Positions 1 to 9,907 of a stretch of 64,000 nt of DNA are shown here, piece after piece; within the stretch, counting starts at the first letter, position 1; every line of letters begins with the position of its first letter. The DNA lies in contig NZ_JAGGLV010000007.1 in the NCBI RefSeq assembly GCF_017874735.1, forward strand, positions 244,658 to 308,657, given 5' to 3'. A program made the translations under genes and the position numbers. Below the pieces are notes generated by a model. The model ran no database searches. It was not told the origin of the DNA and saw only the letters and a program-made list of their open reading frames with translations. The stretch comes from Paenibacillus silagei (GTDB lineage Bacteria; Bacillota; Bacilli; Paenibacillales; Paenibacillaceae).

Positions 1-3000
1 AGCCTGAAAATGTCATCCTCCAGTGCCTCAGTCACTGTTGCCAACTCCCCCAATATGTATGCCGGTGGACTTGTGGGTTCTCAGGGGTATGGATCTGTAG
101 AAGATTCTTATTCGACTGGCGAGATAAGCAACGAGCCCCCCGATTACTTTGTGTTCACGAGCGGGATCACAAGCTACCAATTTCATAATACAATAAAAAA
201 CACCTATGCCGCAGGACACCTCTCTACTTCGAATGCTGCAACCTATACCCGGAGAGGCGGCATTGGAGCTTTTGGATTTGAGACTACTATTGAGCATTCT
301 TTTTTTGACACGACGACAACAGGAATTCCTGCCAGTGGAATCAATACTAGTGGAGCGGATTTATTCACAAGCAGCACAATAGATATTAAGGCACTGACTA
401 CTGTGGAGATGAAGAAGCAGAGCAGCTATGCAGGATGGGATTTCAATCATACCTGGAACATTCATGATAATGTTAACAACGGTTATCCCTACCTGCGTCC
501 TGCCGTATTGACGGAGGAGCTTCCCGGGGGAATCAAGGGGCAGCCTTATTCCGTAGACTTGTCAGCCTTCGACGGCGCACATATTGGTCTCAATTGGAGT
601 GCCTCCGGCCTTCCGCAAGGACTCAGTGTCAGCACCCGTGGAGAGCTGCGGGGTACGCCCGCAGAGGCCGGCACCTTCAATATTCGTCTGCAAGTAACGG
701 ATACGGGCTTGGCCACCGCTTCACGTGATCTTCAGCTTGTTGTCAGTCAGCATGCTCCTGAAATCGGTATACTTGCGATTCATCCGGGCCTGGTGGTAGG
801 CTCCACGGCAATAACGGCTGAGCCGAACCGGTCCGGCGACAGTTTCGCTTATGTTCTGGAGGGGAACGTGATGTCACCGCCGCTGCTTGACAGTGCCCTG
901 CCGGTGGATGCGGTAGATTATATTCCGGACACGGATATCCCTGCTGTCCTTGCCGGACAATATCTCGATCTGTATGAGGTCAATGAGGACCGGCTGATCC
1001 AGGCATGGCACCAGTTCAGAATAGAAGACGGTCATATCCGTACTTTCATTCCGGTCAGTGGTGTTAGCCTGAATGCCTCCCGGCTAACCTTGAGGGTCGG
1101 CGAGCCCTCTGTCCGGCTGCAGGCAACCGTTCTGCCTGAAGACGCAACGAATCCGGATATCACCTGGAGCTCAAGTAACACGGAGGTAGTAACCGTAGAC
1201 CAGAACGGGCAGGTGGAGCCTGTCGCTGCTGGCGAAGCGACGATTACCATTACTTCTGTGCAAAATGCCTTGACGGCGCAGACAGAGATCACGGTGCTTC
1301 CCGCCACTGTCCAGACAGGGACGATTACCGGTTCAGTCTATGGTACGGGGGATTTACCGCTGGCGGGAGCCATTGTATCCATAGACAGATTCAGTGCCGT
1401 TACCGGCAGTGAGGGAGTATACAGGCTGGAAGAGATTCCTGCCGGCGTATATACACTCCAATTGTCTGCACAGGGTTATGCGCCTATGGAGCAGCTAGTG
1501 AATGTGAATGCAGGACAAACGGCAGATGCAGGCCGCATTCATCTAACTTTGCTGGCAACGCCGACACCGGTGCCAACGGAAACACCGACGCCGACACCGA
1601 CAGCAACGGCCACGCCGACACCAACGCCAACGGCGACACCGACAGCAACGCCGACAGTGACACCTACGGCAACGCCTACAGCGACACCTACGGCAACGCC
1701 TACAGCGACACCTACGGCAACGCCGACAGTGGTGCCAACGGCAACGCCGACAGCAACACCGATGCGAACACCGACAGCGACACCTACGGCAACGCCGACG
1801 GCAACTCAGGAGCCCTCGATTGTGCACGAAGCAATTGTCGTTTCGAGCCCGCCTAATCCTGGCGTTGTTCTGATCCGGCTTACTGCTAATGATCAGGAGC
1901 TTCTGGCGAAAGCAACGCTTGAAGCCATGGATGATGGCCGGTCGGCGCTCCGGGTCAGGCTTGATGATGCTTTTATAGTCCAGGCGTTTGCTTCAGACAA
2001 GGAAGCTGTGATCAAGCTCGAGAACAGCAGGGATATTGCATTTGTTGATGTATCGCTTTCCGTTCTGAGGGAGGTGTTACAACAACGGCCGGGCGCTTCG
2101 TTAACCATTGAAGTAAATGGAATCGGCTTCGAGCTGCGGCTTGACCCGTTAGCTCAGTGGCCTGACAGCAAGATCATTACAGTCGGAATGGGCACAGCCG
2201 CATCTGCAACCAGCGGCAGCTTCAGGGCAGCTTCTATTAAAAAGGGCTATAAGCTGCTCGGCAGTCCTGTAGACTTCACGCTTGATATCGATGGTGTCCA
2301 GGCAGAGAGCTATAGTCCTCTGTACACCAGACATATCCTTCCTCTTGCCTCACCAGCCAATCCGGGGACAACAACTGTGGTATGGGTGGATAATGACCAG
2401 GAGCTTCATTATGTACCTGCCGTGTTTGACGTTGAAGGGCAGGCGGGCCGGGCTATAGTCTACACGCCGCTTAACCGTGCATATGCGCTCGTTACGTCCG
2501 GACATTTCTTTGCGGATTCGGCTGGACATTGGGCACAGGCTGACATTGAACTGCTTGCCAATAAGCTGATTGTTGAAGGGAGAAGCAGCGTTTCCTTTGC
2601 CCCTTCGCAACAGGTTACGCGCGGTGAGTTTGCAGCAATGCTTGTGCGTTCCCTTGGACTTCATGCCCGCCCATCGGCAGGTCCGTTCGCAGATATCCCG
2701 GCAGAAGCCTGGTATGCCGAATCCATCGGCATGATCCAGACCGCAGGAATCATGGACGGCTTCGAGAAGGGTTTATTCAGACCGGAGGATTATATTACGC
2801 GGGAGCAGATGGCTGTAGTTATGGCCCGGGCGCTGAACTTCTCAGGCAAGCTGCCCCAATCGTCCGGAACTGAAGTGTTCTCCGACCAGAACAGCATTGC
2901 AGCATGGGCATCTGAATCTGTGGTCCTGCTGTCGCAAGCCGGACTTATCCATGGGGACCCCGCAGGCGATTTCAACCCTAAGGAGCCGGCAACCCGCGCA

Positions 3001-3057
3001 GAGAGCGCAGTAATGATTAGGCGGCTGCTGCAATATCTGCAATGGATTAATAGCTGA
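1..3057 (+). CDS. SLH-domain surface protein, 5' end outside window
   Basis: This is the C-terminal 1018 residues of a larger secreted cell-wall protein; the frame is open to the first base, so the start and signal peptide lie upstream. Counting from the Met codon at position 10, a GLUG-like repeat ([10 protein letters not shown]) comes first. Then follow a He_PIG/putative Ig domain (about 175-248), a BIG2 Ig-like domain (about 350-430) and a carboxypeptidase-regulatory-like fold (about 437-512). A Thr-Pro-Ala linker (about 516-602) leads to a beta-rich region and three SLH repeats (about 832-1010) that end the protein. SLH domains bind pyruvylated secondary cell-wall polymer, so the protein should be displayed on the envelope. 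No enzyme domain is visible in this part. A strong terminator follows the stop. Confidence 0.9.
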   Translation, partial: SLKMSSSSASVTVANSPNMYAGGLVGSQGYGSVEDSYSTGEISNEPPDYFVFTSGITSYQFHNTIKNTYAAGHLSTSNAATYTRRGGIGAFGFETTIEHSFFDTTTTGIPASGINTSGADLFTSSTIDIKALTTVEMKKQSSYAGWDFNHTWNIHDNVNNGYPYLRPAVLTEELPGGIKGQPYSVDLSAFDGAHIGLNWSASGLPQGLSVSTRGELRGTPAEAGTFNIRLQVTDTGLATASRDLQLVVSQHAPEIGILAIHPGLVVGSTAITAEPNRSGDSFAYVLEGNVMSPPLLDSALPVDAVDYIPDTDIPAVLAGQYLDLYEVNEDRLIQAWHQFRIEDGHIRTFIPVSGVSLNASRLTLRVGEPSVRLQATVLPEDATNPDITWSSSNTEVVTVDQNGQVEPVAAGEATITITSVQNALTAQTEITVLPATVQTGTITGSVYGTGDLPLAGAIVSIDRFSAVTGSEGVYRLEEIPAGVYTLQLSAQGYAPMEQLVNVNAGQTADAGRIHLTLLATPTPVPTETPTPTPTATATPTPTPTATPTATPTVTPTATPTATPTATPTATPTATPTVVPTATPTATPMRTPTATPTATPTATQEPSIVHEAIVVSSPPNPGVVLIRLTANDQELLAKATLEAMDDGRSALRVRLDDAFIVQAFASDKEAVIKLENSRDIAFVDVSLSVLREVLQQRPGASLTIEVNGIGFELRLDPLAQWPDSKIITVGMGTAASATSGSFRAASIKKGYKLLGSPVDFTLDIDGVQAESYSPLYTRHILPLASPANPGTTTVVWVDNDQELHYVPAVFDVEGQAGRAIVYTPLNRAYALVTSGHFFADSAGHWAQADIELLANKLIVEGRSSVSFAPSQQVTRGEFAAMLVRSLGLHARPSAGPFADIPAEAWYAESIGMIQTAGIMDGFEKGLFRPEDYITREQMAVVMARALNFSGKLPQSSGTEVFSDQNSIAAWASESVVLLSQAGLIHGDPAGDFNPKEPATRAESAVMIRRLLQYLQWINS
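1561..1805 (+). repeat. Tandem repeat encoding the Thr-Pro-Ala linker
   Basis: Low-complexity coding repeat of ACN-CCN-GCN codons. Two exact 24-bp units (1666-1689 and 1690-1713) lie inside a looser array, giving (Thr-Ala-Thr-Pro)n. It encodes the extended wall-spanning spacer of the SLH protein and is a likely place for length variation. Confidence 0.85.
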
Positions 3058-3087
3058 GCCTTACATTGAAGCTTATAGTTAGTCTGT

Positions 3088-3129
3088 AACAAGCCTGTTC
3101 CTGCGGATGAAAGCAGGAACAGGCTTGTT
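3088..3129 (+). terminator. Rho-independent terminator after SLH gene
   Basis: Perfect 17-bp stem (AACAAGCCTGTTCCTGC, 3088-3104, with its complement at 3113-3129) around an 8-base loop, 30 bases after the stop codon. Confidence 0.9.
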
Positions 3130-3301
3130 TGGTGATCCGCTCCCAACCCAGAATTGAATGTTGATTATTACACAAGTATGCCTTATCATCTTCATTAACG
3201 CTTTGACTCATTAAAGTGGAGGCGAATGTATGCTGCTTCAGTGACTATATGCAGAGTGAATCCGTATGCACTGGACGCGGTTTTATAGGGGGAGAGAATA
3301 G

Positions 3302-5527
3302 ATGTTTGGTTGGCTGGGCTGGAAGACAGGATTGCCTTTATGGTGGTCCAATCGCTTGAACAGGAATTTAGAGTCTGATATTACTGATGTCTTTGAAGGA
3401 ATTGCAGAAACACGGAAGGAAATATTACATAATTGGGCTGAATTATATTGGAATTACTTAAGTCGGCTGCACGAGCAATTACGGATGCTTCCCGGTGAGA
3501 ACCGTTTTCCAAATGGAGGGGATCCGGCCGTATGGGAGTCTTTATTCGCAGCTACCCAAGGCAGGGCGGCTGATTTTTCCGAGATTTTTGTGCTGAACGG
3601 GGAAGGCACCGTAATATCGACTACCTTTCCGGCGCACCGTGGCAAACAGTATGGGGACGAAAGTATCCTTGGTGAGTGCTTGCGGTATGCCTCCGAGGGA
3701 GCAGAGGGGCGTAAATGTCTGTTCGGACCCTACGCCGATCCGGTGACTCTGCAAGCAGGGCCCGGTACCTCAACCTTTTTCGATGAGATCACTATGTTGT
3801 TTGTGCTGCCGGTTGTGGAGCAGGGGAAGATCGAGGGCTTCTTGTGCGGCCGCGTGCCTAATGATGTTATTGGTGATTTGATCCAGCGGGAATCGGGGCA
3901 TATCTATCCGGATTCGGGCGACCATTATCTGTTCATGGCAGAGCCCCGGCTGCAGGTGGGGATTAAGCCGGGGACTGCGTTGTCACGGAGCCGGTTTGAG
4001 GACCGCACCTTCACACATGGCGAGAATCTGAAGGATGGGGTATCGACGCGCTGGGGGACGGTGAAGGTGGAGAAGCATACCGAGCTGGAGCTGATGTTTA
4101 CCGACCCGGCTTCGGGAGAGCTCCACCCCGGTGTGGCAAACGTGATTGCTTACGGCAGTAATGTATGCGTTTCATTTCCAGGCTACTCGGATTACCGCCA
4201 TATTCCTGTCATTGGCAAAGGGGTTACAGTTCAGCTTCCACATTGCCCTGATGTGTGGGGAATGATGTGTGAAGCCGACTTTGAGGAAGTCTATCGAACC
4301 CGCAGCCTTGGCTTTAACGTAACCAAGCTGATGCTGCCCTTGCTGATTGCGATGGCTATCCTTGTAGCGGTAGTGGCCGGACTGCTGAACGGAAGCGGGG
4401 CTGTTGCCCGGATGGGCAGCGCTTTGGGAACGGGGACGGCTGTGCTGGTCTGCGGCCTGATGCTCTGGCAGATGATTCTCCGTACCATCCTGCTTCCCGA
4501 AACAGGACGTATTCATCAATTGAACCGCTTCATACGCCGCAATACGGAAGGCAGCAGCGATCTCACCCAAAGAATTCCGCTTCACGATTTCGGAACGGAT
4601 GAGCTGCGTGATACGGCGAAATGGATAAACAGTATGATTGACTCCCAGGAAAGCATTCTGCTGAAGGTCAAGCACGCGGCGGATGATGTCATTGTGAGCC
4701 AGCGCCAATTGAGTCATTCCACCGCTGAGACCGAGCAATCGACTGAACGCGTAAATGAACGCATTGAGGCCATGGTGGAGAGCATTCTTCGGCAGCTTCA
4801 AGACCTTGATGCGGTAAGCGCTGCTGTGGCGGATATGCGCATAACTCTACAGAATCTCGAACAGCAGGCTGCTGATCAGATCAGAGTGGCCCGCGAGGAG
4901 GTGGAGAATATCGGAGATCAAATGTCGAACATCTCCCTGCAAGTATCAGCTACGCATGAAACGATGGACTCCTTCGTCGGCACCACGCGCAAGATTGAGG
5001 ACGTATTGCAGATGATCGAGCGGATCGCCTCTCAGACGAATCTGCTGGCGTTAAATGCTTCGATTGAAGCAGCCAGGGTAGGAGAGCATGGAAGAGGATT
5101 TGCGGTTGTTGCCTCAGAGATTCGTAAGCTGGCGGAATCAACCGGACAATCGGTAGCGGACATTCAGGAGACGATTGGGCATATCTATACCGGCTCAGAG
5201 CGTGCCCAGCAATCCATGGCAGAGGTTACTCAAGTAGTTGAAGAGGGCAATACGCGTGTCGCTGCAGCAACCAGGCTGCTGATACAGGCGAATGATCAGG
5301 ATGCGAGCAAATCTCAGGTCATTGACCGGGTTGTCCAGCTGATGGAGGAGATCACTGCCGTCAGCATGGATAACCGCAGCATCTCTGCTGAAGTCGAGAA
5401 GAAGCTGGCAGCGCTCAGAGAAGACTATGTTCATGTACAACAGACCACGCAATTTGTTGAGGTGATCGGGACCTTTTTGCAGCAGCTGATCGGACAGTTT
5501 AGATTGAAGGATATTCGTAAATCTTAA
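3302..5527 (+). CDS. Methyl-accepting chemotaxis protein with N-terminal soluble sensor region
   Basis: A 741-residue chemoreceptor that should pass a signal to CheA/CheW. The conserved hairpin tip of the signalling domain is plain ([18 protein letters not shown], then [16 protein letters not shown], about residues 577-612), preceded by a HAMP-like segment (about 395-450). The order is odd. The first 335 residues look like a soluble Cache/PAS-type sensor with no convincing N-terminal membrane helix, only a Trp-rich amphipathic start. Two closely spaced helices follow (about 341-360 and 373-393). Such a protein would have its sensor and signalling parts on the same side of the membrane. AGGGGGAGAG lies just before the ATG. 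The ligand cannot be inferred. Confidence 0.88.
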   Translation: MFGWLGWKTGLPLWWSNRLNRNLESDITDVFEGIAETRKEILHNWAELYWNYLSRLHEQLRMLPGENRFPNGGDPAVWESLFAATQGRAADFSEIFVLNGEGTVISTTFPAHRGKQYGDESILGECLRYASEGAEGRKCLFGPYADPVTLQAGPGTSTFFDEITMLFVLPVVEQGKIEGFLCGRVPNDVIGDLIQRESGHIYPDSGDHYLFMAEPRLQVGIKPGTALSRSRFEDRTFTHGENLKDGVSTRWGTVKVEKHTELELMFTDPASGELHPGVANVIAYGSNVCVSFPGYSDYRHIPVIGKGVTVQLPHCPDVWGMMCEADFEEVYRTRSLGFNVTKLMLPLLIAMAILVAVVAGLLNGSGAVARMGSALGTGTAVLVCGLMLWQMILRTILLPETGRIHQLNRFIRRNTEGSSDLTQRIPLHDFGTDELRDTAKWINSMIDSQESILLKVKHAADDVIVSQRQLSHSTAETEQSTERVNERIEAMVESILRQLQDLDAVSAAVADMRITLQNLEQQAADQIRVAREEVENIGDQMSNISLQVSATHETMDSFVGTTRKIEDVLQMIERIASQTNLLALNASIEAARVGEHGRGFAVVASEIRKLAESTGQSVADIQETIGHIYTGSERAQQSMAEVTQVVEEGNTRVAAATRLLIQANDQDASKSQVIDRVVQLMEEITAVSMDNRSISAEVEKKLAALREDYVHVQQTTQFVEVIGTFLQQLIGQFRLKDIRKS

Positions 5528-5564
5528 GTGTTAAAGGGGGCACCGCTGATACGCCGCCTTTTTA

Positions 5565-5597
5565 GCCATCGGGCCTTGGTAGCCGACCGCGATTGGC
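5565..5597 (+). other. Imperfect hairpin in 3' region of chemoreceptor gene
   Basis: GCCATCG (5565-5571) can pair with CGATTGGC (5590-5597) with one bulge, and GG/CC pairs are possible inside. It sits between the chemoreceptor stop and the terminator. It recalls the second half of a c-di-GMP-I riboswitch, but the GNRA-capped helix of that class is not visible, so no function is assigned. Confidence 0.25.
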
Positions 5598-5630
5598 AGG
5601 ATCTCAGCATTATCGCCCTCATTCAATCAT

Positions 5631-5658
5631 AAGAAGCCCGCATCCTGTGCGGGTTCTT
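5631..5658 (+). terminator. Terminator after chemoreceptor gene
   Basis: AAGAAGCCCGCA (5631-5642) pairs with TGCGGGTTCTT (5648-5658) with one bulged G; a T-rich stretch follows. Confidence 0.7.
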
Positions 5659-5749
5659 CGTGTTTTACTGAATGGAATCAATCCCAATGAATGATTGCCA
5701 CCGTATTCTCCTCAGACGAAATTCAGTGGCTCCAGTCACCATTGCAGTG

Positions 5750-5779
5750 TTGTAAATGATAATGGTTATCAATTATAAT
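5750..5779 (+). promoter_or_regulatory. Promoter with Fur box for the AraC/binding-protein gene
   Basis: A -35 TTGTAA (5750-5755) and -10 TATAAT (5774-5779) are 18 bases apart. The spacer holds TGATAATGGTTATCA (5757-5771), which matches the 7-1-7 Fur consensus at 14 of 15 positions. This implies repression when iron is plentiful. Confidence 0.8.
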
Positions 5780-5806
5780 GTGGGAAATATACGATGAGGT
5801 GCTTTT

Positions 5807-7675
5807 ATGGAGTGGTCAGAAAGATTTCGGATATGGAATCATGTGCCTGTGAAAGTGTTGGATATCCGTCATGTGATCATGCAGCCGGGAGAGAAGCTTC
5901 AGAGTTATAATTTGCCTTCAAGTGCGTTTGTGTTCACGAATCAGGGAGAAGCCAAAGTCATGCTGGACGGGTACGGGAGCGCATCAGGCAATCACCAGGT
6001 CGTACATGGCGGCAAAGGTGCAGTTCTTCATATCTGCTGCTTGAGCAGTACGTTTGATTATTACCTGATCTTATACAAGCCTTGTCCCGGCAGCCCATGC
6101 ACAGACCTAGCGGGGGGCAATCACAATCCGTTCCAGCAGCCCTATGTCTTCCAAGGGAGCGATCCCTGGATGATCCTCTCCCTGCAAGAGCGCATGCTTC
6201 AGCTTTGGACAAGCGGAGGGGAGCTGGAACGGATGCAGGTGACCGGACTGTTCTATCAGTTCGTGTCTGAACAATTCCGTCAGCTCCAGCTGGCGGGAGA
6301 GCAGCAGACGGAACCGGATCTGGCTGAACAGATCGCCCGTTATATCCGGGAATATTATTGCCAACCCCTCTCTATGACAGTAATGGCTGAGCTGTTCCAC
6401 TACAGCGCCCATCATTTGGTGAGGGTATTCAAGCGCAGGTATGATTGCAGTCCCATGGAGTATGTGAGCCGGACCCGGATGCAGCAAGCCAGAACCCTGC
6501 TGGCAGGGACAGATGCTCCTATCCGCCATGTTGCTGAAAGTGTCGGGTATACGGATTTCTATTACTTCAGCAGACTATTCAAAAAGCTGTACGGAGAGAC
6601 CCCCGCCCAGTTCAAAATGCACGCACCGTTACACAAAGGTTCAATTCCTACCAATGATATGCCGGAATCGTTCATTGCTCCAGCGAAAGAACAACGCTAT
6701 ATTGATATCAGTGATAATCATTATCAATACAGAGCATGGAGTGTGAATGATTTGAAAGTTAGCCATAAACCCACTTTTGCTGTATCCCTCTTGTTCAGTC
6801 TGTCTGTGCTGCTTGCAGCTTGTGGAGGCGGTAATACGAAACCCGAAGCAGCAACAAGAATAGTTACCGATGGCTTCGCCAGACAGGTGGAAATTCCAGT
6901 CGAGCCTGGCGCGGTAGTGGCGCTCGCTTATGGCGGTTATATGCTTCCTCTCGGCCTGATGCCGGCGGGTGTCAACCAGGAGACGCTGGATCAATACAAG
7001 GAAGAGATGAAGACTGTGGAGAATATAGGGGCAGGAACAGGCAGTGTTGAAGCCATTTCTGCATTGGAGCCAGATCTGATTATCATTCCGGACTATCTTG
7101 GTGAAGATGTAATTGAGACCTATGAGAAGATTGCTCCAACCGTAGCCGTCGCCTGGGGCGGTGACCCGGATGTGGTGAATACCTTAAGAACCATGGGCGA
7201 TATTATGGGCAAGCAAGAGGAAGCGGAGCAATGGATTGCTTCCTTCGACGAGAAGCTGCAGGGCATCCGCGATAACATCAATATCAAAATTGATGAAGGA
7301 ACTACAGCGATCTCATTCATTATCCGTAACGGAGAGGTGCTGCTTGGAGGGGAAGGAGGAACCTTGGGCAAGCTGATCTATCAGGATTTCGGTTTTGCAA
7401 TGCCTGAACAATTCAAGCCCTATGCGGATGGGGGAACGGTACTGTCCATGGAGATGCTGGTGGACAAGCCGGCGGATTACTTTTTTACACAAATGACGGA
7501 TGAAGAGCTGGCTGCCATGATGGAGCTGTTCAAGGAGCCTGTCTATCAGAGCATCCCTGCGGTGAAGAACAACAGGATTATTAATGTATCCCGTGTGAAC
7601 TGGAACAACGGCCCTTATACCGTAGACAGAGGCGTTGATGCGTTGATTGAGCAGGTAGCGAAGCTGCAGGAATAG
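5807..7675 (+). CDS. AraC-family regulator fused in frame to siderophore-binding lipoprotein
   Basis: One open frame of 622 residues. Residues 1-170 form a cupin-like sensing region. Residues 170-271 are a classic double helix-turn-helix of the AraC family (AELFHYSAHHLVRVFKRRY and ESVGYTDFYYFSRLFKKLYG). A linker of about 44 residues follows. Residues 316-622 are a FepB/FeuA-type periplasmic-binding fold that begins with a lipoprotein signal and lipobox (VLLAAC). Firmicute Btr/YbbB is also an AraC protein carrying a FeuA-like domain, but it lacks an export signal. Here the linker DNA contains a second promoter, a perfect Fur box and a ribosome site before an in-frame TTG. The locus therefore looks like two genes whose intervening stop codon has been lost. 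Both promoters carry Fur boxes, implying siderophore-iron uptake. No permease genes are adjacent. Confidence 0.85.
   Translation: MEWSERFRIWNHVPVKVLDIRHVIMQPGEKLQSYNLPSSAFVFTNQGEAKVMLDGYGSASGNHQVVHGGKGAVLHICCLSSTFDYYLILYKPCPGSPCTDLAGGNHNPFQQPYVFQGSDPWMILSLQERMLQLWTSGGELERMQVTGLFYQFVSEQFRQLQLAGEQQTEPDLAEQIARYIREYYCQPLSMTVMAELFHYSAHHLVRVFKRRYDCSPMEYVSRTRMQQARTLLAGTDAPIRHVAESVGYTDFYYFSRLFKKLYGETPAQFKMHAPLHKGSIPTNDMPESFIAPAKEQRYIDISDNHYQYRAWSVNDLKVSHKPTFAVSLLFSLSVLLAACGGGNTKPEAATRIVTDGFARQVEIPVEPGAVVALAYGGYMLPLGLMPAGVNQETLDQYKEEMKTVENIGAGTGSVEAISALEPDLIIIPDYLGEDVIETYEKIAPTVAVAWGGDPDVVNTLRTMGDIMGKQEEAEQWIASFDEKLQGIRDNINIKIDEGTTAISFIIRNGEVLLGGEGGTLGKLIYQDFGFAMPEQFKPYADGGTVLSMEMLVDKPADYFFTQMTDEELAAMMELFKEPVYQSIPAVKNNRIINVSRVNWNNGPYTVDRGVDALIEQVAKLQE
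6675..6726 (+). promoter_or_regulatory. Internal promoter and perfect Fur box inside the fused ORF
   Basis: TTGCTC (6675-6680), a 17-base spacer and TATATT (6698-6703) form a promoter. Eight bases further on is TGATAATCATTATCA (6712-6726), an exact 7-1-7 Fur palindrome. This is the normal layout upstream of an iron-regulated gene, yet it is translated as part of the linker. Confidence 0.75.
6752..7675 (+). CDS. Possible independent iron-siderophore-binding lipoprotein (internal TTG start)
   Basis: Alternative reading of the 3' half of the fused frame. TTG at 6752 is preceded by GGAG (6738-6741) with 10 bases between, and by the internal Fur-controlled promoter. The product would be 307 residues: a basic start (MKVSHK), a hydrophobic core, then lipobox LLAAC with Cys24 for lipid attachment, followed by the substrate-binding fold (including VAVAWGGDP and VNWNNGPYTVDRGV near the end). 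A lipoprotein signal is only useful at a true N terminus, which is why I favour separate production of this part. It would hand ferric siderophore to a membrane permease encoded elsewhere. Confidence 0.6.
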   Translation: MKVSHKPTFAVSLLFSLSVLLAACGGGNTKPEAATRIVTDGFARQVEIPVEPGAVVALAYGGYMLPLGLMPAGVNQETLDQYKEEMKTVENIGAGTGSVEAISALEPDLIIIPDYLGEDVIETYEKIAPTVAVAWGGDPDVVNTLRTMGDIMGKQEEAEQWIASFDEKLQGIRDNINIKIDEGTTAISFIIRNGEVLLGGEGGTLGKLIYQDFGFAMPEQFKPYADGGTVLSMEMLVDKPADYFFTQMTDEELAAMMELFKEPVYQSIPAVKNNRIINVSRVNWNNGPYTVDRGVDALIEQVAKLQE

Positions 7676-7744
7676 ACGGCTGGACCTGAAGCTGCCCCGG
7701 AAGCATGGAGACGTCAGACTTTGACATTGATGATTTTTTTGACA

Positions 7745-7782
7745 AAAGACACTCTCCTCAGAACAATGAGAAGAGTGTCTTT
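7745..7782. terminator. Bidirectional terminator
   Basis: AAAGACACTCTCCTCA (7745-7760) pairs with its complement at 7767-7782, with one mismatch and a 6-base loop. It lies between two convergent genes. On the minus strand it is followed by TTTTGTC; on the plus strand it is preceded by a T run. Confidence 0.85.
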
Positions 7783-7785
7783 GAG

Positions 7786-9267
7786 TTACCGGCTTCCCCT
7801 CATAACGAATCGGGTTTCTTCTGGTGCAATGAACTCGTGAATGATTTGACGGAAGGATTCGTGATTATCATAGCTGTTGTACATGCGCCAGGCCAGTGTG
7901 TGGGAGCTGCCGAAAAATAACCGCTCAAACTGGATTTGTCGCCCGCCGAATGCACCCGCTCCGAGTTCCCAAGCAAGCCGGAATAAAGCATTTCGGAACC
8001 ACGCCTCCGAAGCCGTACCCTTCAAATACTGACTGAGGTATGCACCAGCGCTTGTATCGAAGTCGGACTCCGAGAGGATCATGATGAGACCGCTTGAACT
8101 GAGATGTTGAACCATTTCAATCAGTTCCGGATAAAACTCCGAAAAGTGAACGGACGAAGCCAAAAGTGGACCTTTGTCTGGAACGAGATATCCGAATTTG
8201 TCCGGGGAAGCTCCTATTTCAGAAGCAAGTCTTAAGGCTTTGAAGGTCTCCAAATAGGTTATCGTTCTGGAAATAGGCTGAATAGTATGGGGCTCAGGGA
8301 TAACGTTTTGTTCTTCCGCCAAAGATTCCAGCAACCCGAGAAGGAACTCTGTTTTTGCAATATAGCGGGTGATGATTTGATGGGCCATATGCGTATGGAA
8401 GTGACTCTCGCCGAACAATCGGGAACAGTACATTTCATCTCCGTAATAAAATACACGGTCATGAGGGATAAGAACGCGGTCAAATATGACTAGGGTATCC
8501 ATTTCTTCATATCTTGAGCTTAACGGATGGTCGTAGGCAGATGAGGCTGCGTAGCTTTCACGGCAAAAAAAAGTCATCCCTTGCAGATCATTAGGCACGG
8601 CGAAGGCAAACGCGAACGGATTATCATCATCCACAAACGAGGGGGAAGGCGTTGGGAATACAAGCATTTCATCGCATGTAGCCCCTTGTGTTGCCATCAT
8701 AAAAGCACCGGTTACAATCATCCCTTCAGCATTGATTTCAACGACTTTAGCAGCGATAGAATCCTCTGTAGCATCAATCTGGCCGGATATTTTGCTTGCT
8801 TGAGGCTGGATGAAGGCATGGGATAAGGTAATGTCATGATCCCGGCAGTAAGCATAGTACTTCCTGAGGTTCTCAGCATATTTCGGATTCAGCTCCTCAA
8901 GGATATCGGCAGCTGTAAACAGAGACATGAGGGCTGTATTCATATAATCCGGAGAACGTCCTAAAAACCCATGATGGCAGTTGGACCAGAGTTCAATCAT
9001 TTTTCTGCGGCGCTGTAAATCCTCAGCATTCTTGGGTGGAAGAAAAGATAGACCGACAGGCTCTCCTGTATCGGGTGAAGGGTAGGTCATCTGTGCTAAA
9101 TAACGCTCATCACACTGCATGTTGTACATTTCGGCTTGGGTTTGTATGAGACCTTGAAATGCGGGATGCTTGGATAAAGGGCCTTCGATCCGTGTTCCTT
9201 TGTAAAAGATATTGATATTTTGCCGGTCGATACGTTCGATGTATTGGCTACCTGTTTTAATAGGCAC
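7786..9267 (-). CDS. HpaB-family FADH2-dependent aromatic hydroxylase
   Basis: Oxygenase component of the 4-hydroxyphenylacetate 3-monooxygenase family (B. subtilis YoaI-like). These enzymes use FADH2 supplied by a separate reductase to hydroxylate phenolic substrates. Family features seen are the start PIKTGSQYIERI, the central CDEMLVFPTPSPSF region, and the LIFDRVLIPHDRVF and FGRRQIQFERLFFG-like C-terminal blocks (here AFGGRQIQFERLFFG). Length is about 493 residues, normal for the family. I chose GTG at 9267: AGAGGTG lies 6 bases upstream, whereas an earlier GTG at 9276 overlaps that ribosome site. No hpaC reductase is adjacent, so the flavin partner and the true substrate are unknown. Confidence 0.87.
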   Translation of the reverse strand: MPIKTGSQYIERIDRQNINIFYKGTRIEGPLSKHPAFQGLIQTQAEMYNMQCDERYLAQMTYPSPDTGEPVGLSFLPPKNAEDLQRRRKMIELWSNCHHGFLGRSPDYMNTALMSLFTAADILEELNPKYAENLRKYYAYCRDHDITLSHAFIQPQASKISGQIDATEDSIAAKVVEINAEGMIVTGAFMMATQGATCDEMLVFPTPSPSFVDDDNPFAFAFAVPNDLQGMTFFCRESYAASSAYDHPLSSRYEEMDTLVIFDRVLIPHDRVFYYGDEMYCSRLFGESHFHTHMAHQIITRYIAKTEFLLGLLESLAEEQNVIPEPHTIQPISRTITYLETFKALRLASEIGASPDKFGYLVPDKGPLLASSVHFSEFYPELIEMVQHLSSSGLIMILSESDFDTSAGAYLSQYLKGTASEAWFRNALFRLAWELGAGAFGGRQIQFERLFFGSSHTLAWRMYNSYDNHESFRQIIHEFIAPEETRFVMRGSR

Positions 9268-9460
9268 ACGGTTCACCTCTTTAAAAGACAGCTTTCACTA
9301 AAAAGCCGTGATATTGCTGTTAGTATACGTACCCATGATCCGCTTTGTACATTGTCCGTAGATCGTGCACTTGCGCCTATACGGTCTCTACCCCTGGTCC
9401 CATTCCGTGCTCCGTGGTAAGAGGTCATAGTGTGGAAGCTTCTAGGTTCTAATCGGTTGC

Positions 9461-9907
9461 TTAGCTTTCGATGATAATGCTTTCCAGCTTGAGATTAACC
9501 GGGTTTGCGAGCGTATCTCCAACTGGGCATTTGCTTTCCAGGAATCGTACAAATTCTTCAACCTGTTCTTTGGGCGAATCTGTTTTAATACGGAAGGTAT
9601 ACCGAATTTCTGAATAGCCCGGACGCACCTCCGACTTGTTGAAAAAGCCATCCAGATCAAGATCGCCTTCTACATCCACGAAGAAATCCTTGAGGTTCAC
9701 GCCGAATTTAGGCGCATACACTCTGGCCACGATAGACTGGCATGCTCCCAGCGAGGCCAGCAAAGCTTCGACCGGATTCATACCGGTATCAGTTCCGCCC
9801 AAGCTTTTGGGCTCGTCAATAATAAATTCAAAGTTTCGGGATGCTACTTTCACTTGGACTCCGTCTTGCAAATGCGCAGATGCTTTAAAGGTTTGGAGAG
9901 CGGTCAT
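9461..9907 (-). CDS. OsmC/Ohr-family peroxiredoxin-like protein
   Basis: 148 residues with the OsmC fold. The two conserved cysteines are in place (SLGACQS and SKCPVGDTL) together with MNPVEALLASLG, the helix that carries the first of them. Members reduce organic hydroperoxides in the cytoplasm; this YhfA-like branch is less well characterised. GGAG stands before the ATG. It is transcribed alone on the minus strand, and upstream lies the edge of the genomic island. Redox function is inferred from the family only. Confidence 0.88.
   Translation of the reverse strand: MTALQTFKASAHLQDGVQVKVASRNFEFIIDEPKSLGGTDTGMNPVEALLASLGACQSIVARVYAPKFGVNLKDFFVDVEGDLDLDGFFNKSEVRPGYSEIRYTFRIKTDSPKEQVEEFVRFLESKCPVGDTLANPVNLKLESIIIES

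Noticed and set aside
1666..1713. Tandem 24-bp units as a possible CRISPR or satellite
   Set aside because: Units are contiguous with no spacers and stay in coding frame; they encode a wall-spanning linker.
1543..1827. Minus-strand ORF rich in Cys and Arg
   Set aside because: It is the mirror of the Thr-Pro-Ala repeat in the SLH gene; the composition is an artefact of the repeat.
3193..3212. cre (CcpA) site upstream of the chemoreceptor gene
   Set aside because: TCAAAGCGTTAATG matches the consensus only partly, and one weak site is not enough to claim catabolite control.
4172..4801. 209-residue minus-strand ORF
   Set aside because: Lies wholly inside the chemoreceptor gene, with no ribosome site and no protein-like motifs.
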